Source: Gemmatimonadota bacterium (GTDB lineage: Bacteria > Gemmatimonadota > Gemmatimonadetes > Palauibacterales > Palauibacteraceae). From it: a stretch of 17,146 nt of DNA. Where the stretch lies: positions 1-17,146 of the forward strand of contig JARFPW010000228.1 in the NCBI GenBank assembly GCA_029288095.1, read 5' to 3'. Each line of letters starts with the position of its first letter. The stretch's first letter is position 1. Position numbers and translations under genes: made by a program. This document shows, in pieces, positions 7,684 through 14,496 of this stretch. The notes under the pieces were generated by a model. It saw nothing but the letters and a program-made list of their open reading frames with translations. It had not been told where the DNA came from and did no database searches.

Positions 7684-8725
7684 AGAACTCCTCGTCGCCC
7701 ACTTCGGCGATCGGCGTGACCAGCTGATACCGGTCGGGCCCGCGTACCTTGAGTCGCGCCGTGCGAACTTCGCTGGCCAGTCCGGTTTCCAGGTCCCTGA
7801 CCCGGACTTGCACTTCGTACGGTCCGGGCTCCGTCTTGCTCAGGTCCAGGCGGAGCAGTTCCCTCACCGGCTCCGACGGATTCCTCGGCACCGAACCACG
7901 ATACTGAAGCTGGAAGGGCTGGTAGGTACCCTCGAAGCGTTCCCCCTGCCCGGTGCTTACCCAACGGGACACCAGCCGCACTTCACCGCGATAGGATGAG
8001 CCCGGCGTCAGCCCGTAGGCTTCGAAGTAGACGTACGGCCGGGCGGTGCTCTGGACTATGCGGGCCGCATTCAGGATCAGCTCGATATCCCCCGCAGGCG
8101 TCCAGGTACCCCCCGAGTCGGCGGCTACCGCGATCGAGCTTACGAACGGCTGCGCGGTTACGGATCGGGGCACGACGACTCGACCCCGCTTCTCATTGAC
8201 CGACCTGCTCCCTTCCCAGTTGTTGTCACGGATCACGATCCGGTAGTCGTACTCACCTGGCGGTACCTGCATAACTGTCTGGACGGGAAAGCCGTAGGGA
8301 TAGTTCTCAGGGATTCGTGCGCCGAGAGTTACTGATGAACGGGACTCCGAGCGTGCGACGAGTGTGTCCGCGTCATACAGCTCAGCGGCGATATCGAGGC
8401 TGTACACCCAGCCCCCGTCGAATACGCCGCGGAGACGGTCTGCCTGGACGCTGGCTGCTACCCACAACTTGGCCTCGTCAGAAGGCGACCCCTCGGCGCC
8501 CAGATCGAAATAGGCCAGGTGTTGATACTCGAACGGAAAGGCCCCGCCCGATCGAAGGCCTGCCGACGCGTCGAGCCGGTCGAAATCGCGCTCGGCATCA
8601 GCGACGGCGGCCGAAGGAGTTTCCTGGACGATGGGTGTCGCCTGGATGGCGGGAGAGCACACCAGGACGATGGCGGCGGCATACCAGACCGGCTGGCGAC
8701 ACCTGCGATATCCTGCTGCGAACAT
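7682..8725 (-). CDS. Exported short paralogue A (beta-rich half of B and C)
   Basis: 347 residues from ATG at 8725; a GGGGAGGA site 7 bases upstream fixes the start and rejects a longer reading into thyX. The N-terminus is a signal peptide (VWYAAAIVLVCSPAIQA, probable cleavage after AIQA). Cys23 is not in a good lipobox because valine precedes it, and the mature chain has no cysteine. After a short acidic linker it has two strand-rich segments that match the C-terminal halves of B and C: about 65-190 (with PPGEYDYRIVIRD) and 195-325 with AVAADSGGTWTP, YVYFEAYGLTPGSSY and LRLDLSKTEPGPYEVQV. The TPR-like and GWxTD-like parts are absent. First gene of the A-B-C group, 118 bases after thyX. Function unknown; it may pair with B or C through the shared fold (inference). 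Confidence 0.85.
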   Translation of the reverse strand: MFAAGYRRCRQPVWYAAAIVLVCSPAIQATPIVQETPSAAVADAERDFDRLDASAGLRSGGAFPFEYQHLAYFDLGAEGSPSDEAKLWVAASVQADRLRGVFDGGWVYSLDIAAELYDADTLVARSESRSSVTLGARIPENYPYGFPVQTVMQVPPGEYDYRIVIRDNNWEGSRSVNEKRGRVVVPRSVTAQPFVSSIAVAADSGGTWTPAGDIELILNAARIVQSTARPYVYFEAYGLTPGSSYRGEVRLVSRWVSTGQGERFEGTYQPFQLQYRGSVPRNPSEPVRELLRLDLSKTEPGPYEVQVRVRDLETGLASEVRTARLKVRGPDRYQLVTPIAEVGDEEF

Positions 8726-8732
8726 TGACGCG

Positions 8733-8740
8733 TCCTCCCC
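8733..8740 (-). promoter_or_regulatory. Strong ribosome binding site of protein A
   Basis: Minus-strand GGGGAGGA, 7 bases before ATG at 8725. It is one of the best Shine-Dalgarno matches in the window and decides the start of gene A, since the upstream in-frame ATG at 8794 has no such site. Confidence 0.75.
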
Positions 8741-8771
8741 ACGAGACACACTGCCCCCCACCGCACCCGAC

Positions 8772-8791
8772 GACGACGCCACCGCGTCGTC
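8772..8791 (-). other. 8-bp perfect hairpin in the leader of protein A
   Basis: Arms GACGACGC and GCGTCGTC separated by four bases, about 47 bases before the start of gene A. No T-run follows on the minus strand, so it is not a standard terminator. It could be a leader hairpin that affects translation or mRNA stability, or part of the break between thyX and gene A. Confidence 0.4.
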
Positions 8792-8814
8792 CATGCGTCT
8801 TACGAAGTTCTGGG

Positions 8815-8864
8815 AAAAAAGTGCCCCTGCAACGATCGGCGGGTCAGACGGCGCTGTCGGGCAC
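8815..8864 (-). terminator. Candidate intrinsic terminator of thyX
   Basis: On the minus strand GTGCCC (8864-8859, inside the last thyX codons) pairs with GGGCAC (8826-8821), followed directly by six Ts (8820-8815). The loop is 32 bases, which is long, though it can hold small inner stems. The T-run immediately after the stem is the main support. Confidence 0.4.
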
Positions 8865-9824
8865 CGCCTCGGCCATTCGATCCGCCATGCTCTCCGGCGT
8901 CCGCATGTCGGCCAGGTCGAGCGCGAAATCCGGACGTTCGGCGGGTTGCAGTTTGTCGAAGAGTTCGCGGCTCGCGCGTCCTGATAGGCCGGCCGATTTG
9001 AGATCGGCGGCTGAGAGTTCACCCGGGCGGGCGCGCAGTCCTTCACCCGTCGGCTCGACCAGTGATCGGATGACGGCCAGCTCCGCGGCGCTCATGCGAG
9101 CACCCAATACGTCGTAGTCCAACCAGGCTTCGTACGTCAGGGGCGCGACACGGGCCAGCATGCCCGCCATTACGCGCCCGTACTCCTGGATCTCCCATTG
9201 GGCGTGAGGGTCAGCCCGCAGACGAAGGAAGTGAAGCAGATTGTGCAGGTCGATCTTCCAGTACCACTGCGTATAGGTCGACAGCGGGAGGTCGATGCGG
9301 GCCAACTCGCGCGCAATGTCTTCACTGACGAGCCAACCGTAGGTGTCCGAAGCCTGTTCGCGAAGGCTTTCCCAGCGCGCGATCGCGTCGGCATATAAGG
9401 ATGGATCCGCGGGTTGGTCCTCACGACCCTGGTTGTTCACCGCGCTCTGGAGTGCGAAGCTCGTCGACTCCGGCTTGTAGAACAGCAGCGGCATCAGACT
9501 GTACCGCCCCGAGTACTCGTTCACCGACGCCGTGCGGTGCCGGATCCACTGGCGAGCAATGAAGATCGGCATCGAGCAGTGAAACTTGAACTCCACCATC
9601 TCGCTGGGTGTCGTGTGAGCGTGTCGCCGCAGATAGCGAATCAGACCACGCGTCGCGCTGCGCTTCCGGGTCCCGTAACCGTAGCTGACGCGGGCCGCGC
9701 GTTCGATGTCGTCATCCGTGCCCATGTAGTCGACAAGCGACACGAATCCGTGGTCAAGCACCGGGAAGTAACCACCGAGGATTTCCTCGGCAGCCGGTAT
9801 CGTCGGACGTTTCGTCTCGGCCAT
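8844..9824 (-). CDS. thyX: FAD-dependent thymidylate synthase ThyX
   Basis: Makes dTMP from dUMP with methylene-tetrahydrofolate and FADH2 from NAD(P)H, yielding tetrahydrofolate rather than dihydrofolate. 326 residues from ATG at 9824. The signature RHRX7S is intact: R95-H96-R97 to S105 (RHRTASVNEYS). Other family segments are HTTPSEMVEFKF (70-81), the NNQGR loop (130-134) typical of longer ThyX proteins, and the active-site region DLHNLLHFLRLRADPHAQWE (192-211). It is longer than the roughly 210-270 residues common for the family: after about residue 240 there is a charged tail ending in an acidic, methionine-bearing stretch. It starts 7 bases after the gyrB stop, so it is probably co-transcribed with gyrB. 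A possible terminator follows. Confidence 0.96.
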   Translation of the reverse strand: MAETKRPTIPAAEEILGGYFPVLDHGFVSLVDYMGTDDDIERAARVSYGYGTRKRSATRGLIRYLRRHAHTTPSEMVEFKFHCSMPIFIARQWIRHRTASVNEYSGRYSLMPLLFYKPESTSFALQSAVNNQGREDQPADPSLYADAIARWESLREQASDTYGWLVSEDIARELARIDLPLSTYTQWYWKIDLHNLLHFLRLRADPHAQWEIQEYGRVMAGMLARVAPLTYEAWLDYDVLGARMSAAELAVIRSLVEPTGEGLRARPGELSAADLKSAGLSGRASRELFDKLQPAERPDFALDLADMRTPESMADRMAEAVPDSAV

Positions 9825-9831
9825 CGGGCCC

Positions 9832-11811
9832 TCAGACGTCCAGGTTGCGGACGAACCGGGCGTGTTTCTTGATGAAATTGCGACGCTCCTCGACATCGTC
9901 GCCCATCAAATCCTCGAACAACTTCGCGGCATACGTCGCGTCTTCGATCGTCACCTGGAGCAACGTCCGGTTCTCCGGGTTCATCGTGGTCTCCCAGAGC
10001 TGTTCGGGATTCATCTCGCCGAGGCCCTTGTAGCGCTGGATATTGATGGATGCACTGCCCTTACCGTTCGAAAGCCGCTCAATGACCTCGTCACGCTCGG
10101 TGTCCGTATAGCAGTAGAACTCCTTCTTGCCCTTCTGCACACGGTACAGCGGAGGCTGCGCGATGTAGACATAACCGGCTTCGATGAGCGGCTTCATCTG
10201 CCGGAAGAAGAACGTCAGGAGAAGCGTGCGGATGTGCGCGCCGTCCACGTCAGCGTCCGTCATGATGATCGTCTTGTGGTATCGCGTCTGCTCCAGGTCG
10301 AAATCGTCGCCGATGTTGGCGCCGATCGCGGTAATCATGGCCCGGATTTCCTCGTTGGACAGCACCTTGTCGATGCGGGCGCGCTCCACGTTGAGAATCT
10401 TCCCCTTCAGCGGGAGAATCGCCTGGAACTCCCGGTCCCTGCCCTGCTTGGCCGAACCGCCGGCGCTGTCTCCCTCAACGAGATAGAGTTCGGACAGTGA
10501 CGCGTCGCGACTCGAGCAATCGGCGAGCTTGCCGGGAAGGATGCCTGTCTCCAGAGCGGACTTCTTGCGAGTCAGGTCGCGGGCCTTGCGGGCGGCCTCT
10601 CGCGCCCGTGCCGCTTGAATCGACTTCTCGATGATCCGCCGACCGGACGACGGATTCTCCTCGAGCCAGGTGCTGAGCCGGTCGTTCACCAGGCTCTCGA
10701 CGATACCGCGCACCTCGCTGTTGCCCAGCTTCGTTTTCGTCTGGCCCTCGAACTGGGGCTCGGGGACCTTGACCGACAGCACGGCCACGATGCCCTCGCG
10801 CACGTCATCCCCCGAGAGGCTTGCGTCGTTCTTCTTGAGAACGCTGTTCTTCTGAGCGTAGCTGTTAATGGTCCGGGTGAGCGCCGCCTTGAAGCCGCTC
10901 AGATGAGTCCCGCCCTCGTGGGTATTGATGTTGTTGACGAACGTAAACGTATTCTCGTTGTAGGCGTCGGTGTACTGCATCGCGAGTTCGATATCGACGA
11001 GATCCTGCTCGCCTCGAAGGAAGATCACCTCTTCGTGCAGAGCTGACTTGTTTCCTCGCAGATAACCGACATACTCCACGATGCCACCCTCGAAGTGGTA
11101 CTTCTCCGCCGCCTCTTCGCCCGCTCTCGAATCCGTCAGGCTGATCGAGATCCCCCGATTCAGGTACGCCAGTTCACGCAGCCGATTCGACAGCGTATCC
11201 CAGTCATACCGAAGTTCCGTGAAGATCTCGGGATCCGGCTGAAAGTACACTCGCGTACCTGTCTTCTTCGTCTTCTTGCCCTTTGTGAGTTCGGTCTTCT
11301 TGTGGCCGCGCTCGAAGCTCTGCGTCCAGACGAACCCGTCGCGCATTACTTCGACGTCCAGGCGACTGGACAAGGCGTTCACTACGGAGACACCCACGCC
11401 GTGCAGCCCGCCGCTCACCTTGTAGGTCTGCTTGTCGAACTTGCCGCCGGCATGGAGGCGCGTAAGAGCGAGTTCGAGGCCCGGCACCTTCTCCTCCGGA
11501 TGGACGTCCACCGGGATTCCGCGTCCGTCGTCGACGACCGTAATGGAGCTGTCTTCGTGGATGACGACGTCAATGGTCGAGCAGAATCCCGCCATCGCCT
11601 CATCGATCGAGTTGTCCACGACCTCGTAGACGAGATGGTGAAGCCCCCGGGCGGACGTCGAGCCGATGTACATGCCTGGCCGTTTGCGCACGGCCTCCAG
11701 TCCCTTGAGGACCTGGATCTGACGGGAGGTGTAGTCGCCGCCCGCCTTCTTTGCGCCCTTGGTCTTCTTTGCCCCGGGCTGCTTACCGCCCTTACCGTTT
11801 GTCTGCGCCAT
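9832..11811 (-). CDS. gyrB: DNA gyrase subunit B
   Basis: ATPase subunit of gyrase. 659 residues from ATG at 11811, a start fixed by GGAGG 6 bases upstream; a 25-residue longer reading is rejected. GHKL ATPase motifs: EVVDNSIDEA with Asn67, DDGRGIP (94-100), and GGLHGVG (134-140). Arg157 aligns by eye with the aminocoumarin-contact arginine R136 of E. coli. Toprim motifs: EGDSAGGSAKQGRDR (Glu446) and DADVDGAHI (519-527). The end, QRYKGLGEMNPEQLW to RNLDV, is the usual short GyrB C-terminus without the large enterobacterial insert. Before the conserved core there is a Lys/Gly-rich extension of about 25 residues. The start lies 20 bases inside dciA, and thyX follows closely. ParE is less likely given the recF-dciA context and the motif wording. 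Confidence 0.96.
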   Translation of the reverse strand: MAQTNGKGGKQPGAKKTKGAKKAGGDYTSRQIQVLKGLEAVRKRPGMYIGSTSARGLHHLVYEVVDNSIDEAMAGFCSTIDVVIHEDSSITVVDDGRGIPVDVHPEEKVPGLELALTRLHAGGKFDKQTYKVSGGLHGVGVSVVNALSSRLDVEVMRDGFVWTQSFERGHKKTELTKGKKTKKTGTRVYFQPDPEIFTELRYDWDTLSNRLRELAYLNRGISISLTDSRAGEEAAEKYHFEGGIVEYVGYLRGNKSALHEEVIFLRGEQDLVDIELAMQYTDAYNENTFTFVNNINTHEGGTHLSGFKAALTRTINSYAQKNSVLKKNDASLSGDDVREGIVAVLSVKVPEPQFEGQTKTKLGNSEVRGIVESLVNDRLSTWLEENPSSGRRIIEKSIQAARAREAARKARDLTRKKSALETGILPGKLADCSSRDASLSELYLVEGDSAGGSAKQGRDREFQAILPLKGKILNVERARIDKVLSNEEIRAMITAIGANIGDDFDLEQTRYHKTIIMTDADVDGAHIRTLLLTFFFRQMKPLIEAGYVYIAQPPLYRVQKGKKEFYCYTDTERDEVIERLSNGKGSASINIQRYKGLGEMNPEQLWETTMNPENRTLLQVTIEDATYAAKLFEDLMGDDVEERRNFIKKHARFVRNLDV

Positions 11812-12145
11812 CCGTTGCCTCCGCGTTCCCGCCGTCGTCCTGCAGGAACAGAATCCGTTCAATCCGGCCCTCACTTCGACCCGCATTCAGCTTGCGCATC
11901 AACTGTGGTCGCATGAGGCTGAGTTCATTCCTCCACGCCGCACTCTCAACCGCTACGAAGAGCGTACCGCCACGCACACGGACGGGACGCGCAACTTCGG
12001 CGATGTGCGGTCCCACCAGGTCTTCCCAATCCGCCATTACGCGGGCACGCTCGACCCTGGCTCCGATTCCGAGTCGGGCCAGCGTGGTCTGCACGAGACT
12101 GCCCAGAGTTTCCGGACGCGCGTCGGTCGTGTTCCGATCAGACAC
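11792..12145 (-). CDS. dciA: DUF721 protein, DciA-type helicase loader
   Basis: DciA is the ancestral loader of replicative helicase DnaB in bacteria that lack DnaC or DnaI. 117 residues, GTG start. The conserved DUF721 core is clear: a tryptophan-bearing helix ADWEDLVGPHIAEVARPVRV, the strand GGTLFVAVESAAWRNEL, and the helix RPQLMRKLN, followed by a strand (IERILFLQ) and a short polar tail. It overlaps recF by 8 bases at its start and gyrB by 20 bases at its end, so the three genes form a tight translationally coupled unit. The position between recF and gyrB is the usual one for this family. The helicase-loader role comes from studied relatives and is not shown by this sequence. Confidence 0.88.
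   Translation of the reverse strand: MSDRNTTDARPETLGSLVQTTLARLGIGARVERARVMADWEDLVGPHIAEVARPVRVRGGTLFVAVESAAWRNELSLMRPQLMRKLNAGRSEGRIERILFLQDDGGNAEATDGADKR
11818..11822 (-). promoter_or_regulatory. Ribosome binding site of gyrB inside dciA
   Basis: Minus-strand GGAGG, 6 bases before ATG at 11811, within the last codons of dciA. It decides between the 659-residue and longer gyrB readings. Confidence 0.75.
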
Positions 12146-13283
12146 CGCTGATCACTCCCTCCTGTATCCGCCATCTCTCCAACGAACCGCCCCTGATCGG
12201 CAGATCTACCGGCTTCGGCGCAGTCAACAACACCTGCCCGGTCCGGCCGGTCTCCAGCAGCTCGAGGACCCGCGCAGCCCGAGTTTCGTCCAGTTCGGCG
12301 AATACGTCATCAAGCAAGTACACCGGCTCCGAGCCAAGTCGTTCGGCCAGCGAGTCCGCCTCTACGAGCCGCAGAGCTATCGCCGCCGTCCGGCGCTGCC
12401 CACCGGACCCGAAGGACCGGAGATCCCGGTGCTCCTGCCTCGCATCGACGACCGCCTGGATTGCCAGGTCGTCTCGGTGTGGCCCCACCTGCGTGACGCC
12501 GCGCCGGGCGTCGGAAGATTCCGATTCCGTAAGCGCCCGCTCGATCCGTTCTTCCCACGAGCCGGACGGACCCTCTGGTTCGGCCCGGCCCAGTGCCGGC
12601 ACGTACTCCAGATTCGCCGAGTGGCCGCCTGCGATCATTGCGTGATAGCCGGCGAACTCTTCGTTCCGGCCGGCGACCCATCGATGCCTCGCCTCCATGA
12701 GGCGGGCGCCGGGCTCGACCAGGCCTTCTCCCCAGGCGCGGGCCACTTCCAGGCGATTCTGTCTGAGCGCCTCATTTCGTTGTGCCACGACCGCTCTGTA
12801 GCGCTGAAGCGCCCCCACGTAGCCGGGCTCCACGAGCGAGAGCAGGATGTCGAGAAACCTGCGCCGCCGCGACGGCGATCCCCACACGAGCTCCGAATCG
12901 TCCAGGCTGAACACGACTGCCCCGAACCGGCCGAGCGCATCTGACAGCCGCTCGGGCTCACACCCGTCCACCTCGACCTTCTTTCGGCGAGTCGACTTCT
13001 GCCACGCCGCCGCCAGCTGTGTCTCACGTCCGGCCCGCTCGATCGATGCCGAGACCCGAAACACGTCCTGGTCGAACGTCACGAGCTCCCGGTCACGGGC
13101 TCCTCGAAACGACCGGAAGATCTCCAGGTAGTACAACGCTTCGAGCAGATTCGACTTCCCGGAACCGTTGGGTCCGATAATCATGACGCCAGCGTCCGGC
13201 AACGTCAGATCGAGGGCGGGGAAGTTCCGAAACCCGCGAAGCGACACGGTCCGGAGCGTCGCGCTCCCGACCTCTTCAGTCAT
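12138..13283 (-). CDS. recF: DNA replication and repair protein RecF
   Basis: SMC-like ATPase that with RecO and RecR loads RecA at single-strand gaps. 381 residues from ATG at 13283, matching the family's usual 360-380. Motifs: Walker A GPNGSGKSN (37-45), the FSLDD region (125-129), TQVGPHRDD (264-272), ABC signature FGSGGQRRT (291-299), and Walker B VYLLDDVFAELD (321-332). An in-frame ATG at 13313 would add 10 residues; neither start has a clear ribosome site, but RecF proteins usually begin close to the conserved LRGFRNF segment, which favours 13283. dciA overlaps its end by 8 bases. Upstream lies about 130 bases without a gene and then an unrelated dehydrogenase gene rather than dnaN, so the usual dnaA-dnaN-recF run is broken here. 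Confidence 0.95.
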   Translation of the reverse strand: MTEEVGSATLRTVSLRGFRNFPALDLTLPDAGVMIIGPNGSGKSNLLEALYYLEIFRSFRGARDRELVTFDQDVFRVSASIERAGRETQLAAAWQKSTRRKKVEVDGCEPERLSDALGRFGAVVFSLDDSELVWGSPSRRRRFLDILLSLVEPGYVGALQRYRAVVAQRNEALRQNRLEVARAWGEGLVEPGARLMEARHRWVAGRNEEFAGYHAMIAGGHSANLEYVPALGRAEPEGPSGSWEERIERALTESESSDARRGVTQVGPHRDDLAIQAVVDARQEHRDLRSFGSGGQRRTAAIALRLVEADSLAERLGSEPVYLLDDVFAELDETRAARVLELLETGRTGQVLLTAPKPVDLPIRGGSLERWRIQEGVISGV

Positions 13284-13324
13284 CGATTCGAGGGTTTCTG
13301 CCGTGCCTTGCATTCGGGGACAGA

Positions 13325-13352
13325 AGATAACCCGAAGTCGGGTCCGAAGCAA
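13325..13352 (-). promoter_or_regulatory. Candidate promoter for the recF-dciA-gyrB-thyX unit
   Basis: On the minus strand TTGCTT (13352-13347) and TTATCT (13330-13325) with a 16-base spacer look like sigma-70 -35 and -10 boxes, within the only sizeable gap upstream of recF. The spacer holds a small inverted repeat (CCCGA/TCGGG). Predicted transcription would begin very near the ATG at 13313, leaving about 30 bases before the chosen recF start. Pattern match only. The rest of this roughly 130-base gap (13284-13415) holds no other clear signal. Confidence 0.35.
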
Positions 13353-13415
13353 CGCCGGAAATGCCCATTTGATGCGGCTTTCTGGGCTTCCTGGTGCTTC
13401 CGCCGGGAGAGTGGC

Positions 13416-14483
13416 TCAGGGGGCGAGCAGCGGCTTGGAGCCGGAGCCTGACCGAGCGGCGAATGTGCGGTAGGCTGCCGGTCCGTCTTGCAGCAGAATC
13501 GGTGTCGCAGACACGAGTTCGGACGTCGGCATTTGCAGTTGCCCGCGAGCCAGTTCATCCATGAGTTCCGGCATCAGGGAGCGTACCGGGCAGCGGCCGC
13601 TGCGCAGCGTGAGATTCCGATCGTAGACGTCGGCCGGACTGAATCCGAAGTCCGCGGTGGCCACTCCCACCGACGAAATGGTGGCGCCGGGCGCAGCCAG
13701 TGAGATCGCAAGTTGTCGGGCCGCGAGGCTCCCCACCGCCTCGAGGACGACCGAAGCGCCCAGCCCTTCATGCCCGGGCAGGCCGGTAGTCGACACGACG
13801 GCGTCTTCGGGTGCGGCAGCCACGTCGGCACCGAGTCGCAGGGCCGATTCGCGGCGGGCAGACACAGGGTCCACGGCCACGACCCCGCTCGCTCCCATGT
13901 GGCGGGCAGACACGAGCGCCGACAGGCCGACCGCGCCACAGCCGACGATCGCCACGAGCTGGCCCTCGATACTCCCCCCGCGTTTCGCGCAGTAGTAGCC
14001 GGTCGTGAAGTTGTCTCCGAGCAGGACTCCATCCTCGAATCCGAAGCCTTTCGGGAGATTCATCAGCGTCGTATCGGCCAGGGGCACACGTACCAGCTCT
14101 GCCTGGGTCCCCTGGAGCAGCGCGCCGGCCGGCGCTCCCGGAGGTCCCCAGCCGAACAGATGGCCTCTCAGGCAGCGAGAGCTCAACCCCGTGAGGCAGG
14201 GAACACACGCGTCACAACTTGTCGTAAACGGAAGGAAGACCCGGTCCATCGGAGCGAACTGCTGCACCCGGGAACCCACTGCCACGACTTCACCCGCCGC
14301 TTCGTGACCGGGAACAATGCCCCAGGATACGGGCTCTCGCCCGTGATACGGGTGGAGGTCCGACCCGCAGATGCCGGCGAGTCGGACCGCCACGATAGCG
14401 TCAGTATCGGCTTCGATACGCGGGTCCGGCAGATCGGACCGATACTCGATGTGCTCCGGTCCCGTCAGGACGAGACCCCTCAC
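13416..14483 (-). CDS. Zinc-dependent medium-chain alcohol dehydrogenase (MDR family)
   Basis: 355 residues, GTG start 13 bases after the preceding gene. NAD(P)-dependent oxidation of an alcohol or sugar alcohol is expected; the substrate cannot be read from the sequence. Catalytic zinc site: Cys39 in GICGSD and the His60-Glu61 pair in PGHEAAGE. Structural zinc site: Cys90, 93, 96 and 104 with the standard 2-2-7 spacing. Rossmann motif GCGAVG (181-186), with Asp205 at the end of the second strand (VVAVDP), which favours NAD over NADP. Resembles threonine-dehydrogenase or formaldehyde-dehydrogenase-like members. It follows a hydroxyacyl-CoA dehydrogenase gene and is probably in the same transcript; a pathway link is possible but not shown. 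Confidence 0.9.
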   Translation of the reverse strand: MRGLVLTGPEHIEYRSDLPDPRIEADTDAIVAVRLAGICGSDLHPYHGREPVSWGIVPGHEAAGEVVAVGSRVQQFAPMDRVFLPFTTSCDACVPCLTGLSSRCLRGHLFGWGPPGAPAGALLQGTQAELVRVPLADTTLMNLPKGFGFEDGVLLGDNFTTGYYCAKRGGSIEGQLVAIVGCGAVGLSALVSARHMGASGVVAVDPVSARRESALRLGADVAAAPEDAVVSTTGLPGHEGLGASVVLEAVGSLAARQLAISLAAPGATISSVGVATADFGFSPADVYDRNLTLRSGRCPVRSLMPELMDELARGQLQMPTSELVSATPILLQDGPAAYRTFAARSGSGSKPLLAP

Positions 14484-14496
14484 GGGCCGACCGGCT

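Noticed and set aside
7668..7964. 99-residue N-terminal extension of protein B
   Set aside because: It lies within gene A in another frame, is Arg/Gly-rich, and would bury the signal peptide.
8650..8662. Lipoprotein signal in protein A (Cys23)
   Set aside because: Valine precedes the cysteine instead of Gly, Ala or Ser, and a better signal peptidase I site follows after AIQA.
8726..9046. Longer version of protein A reaching into thyX
   Set aside because: It would run 203 bases into the thyX coding region on the same strand; the signal peptide and strong ribosome site place the start at 8725.
11751..12944. 397-residue plus-strand frame opposite dciA and recF
   Set aside because: Both minus-strand genes have full family motifs, and the plus frame is Arg/Pro-rich with no recognisable pattern.
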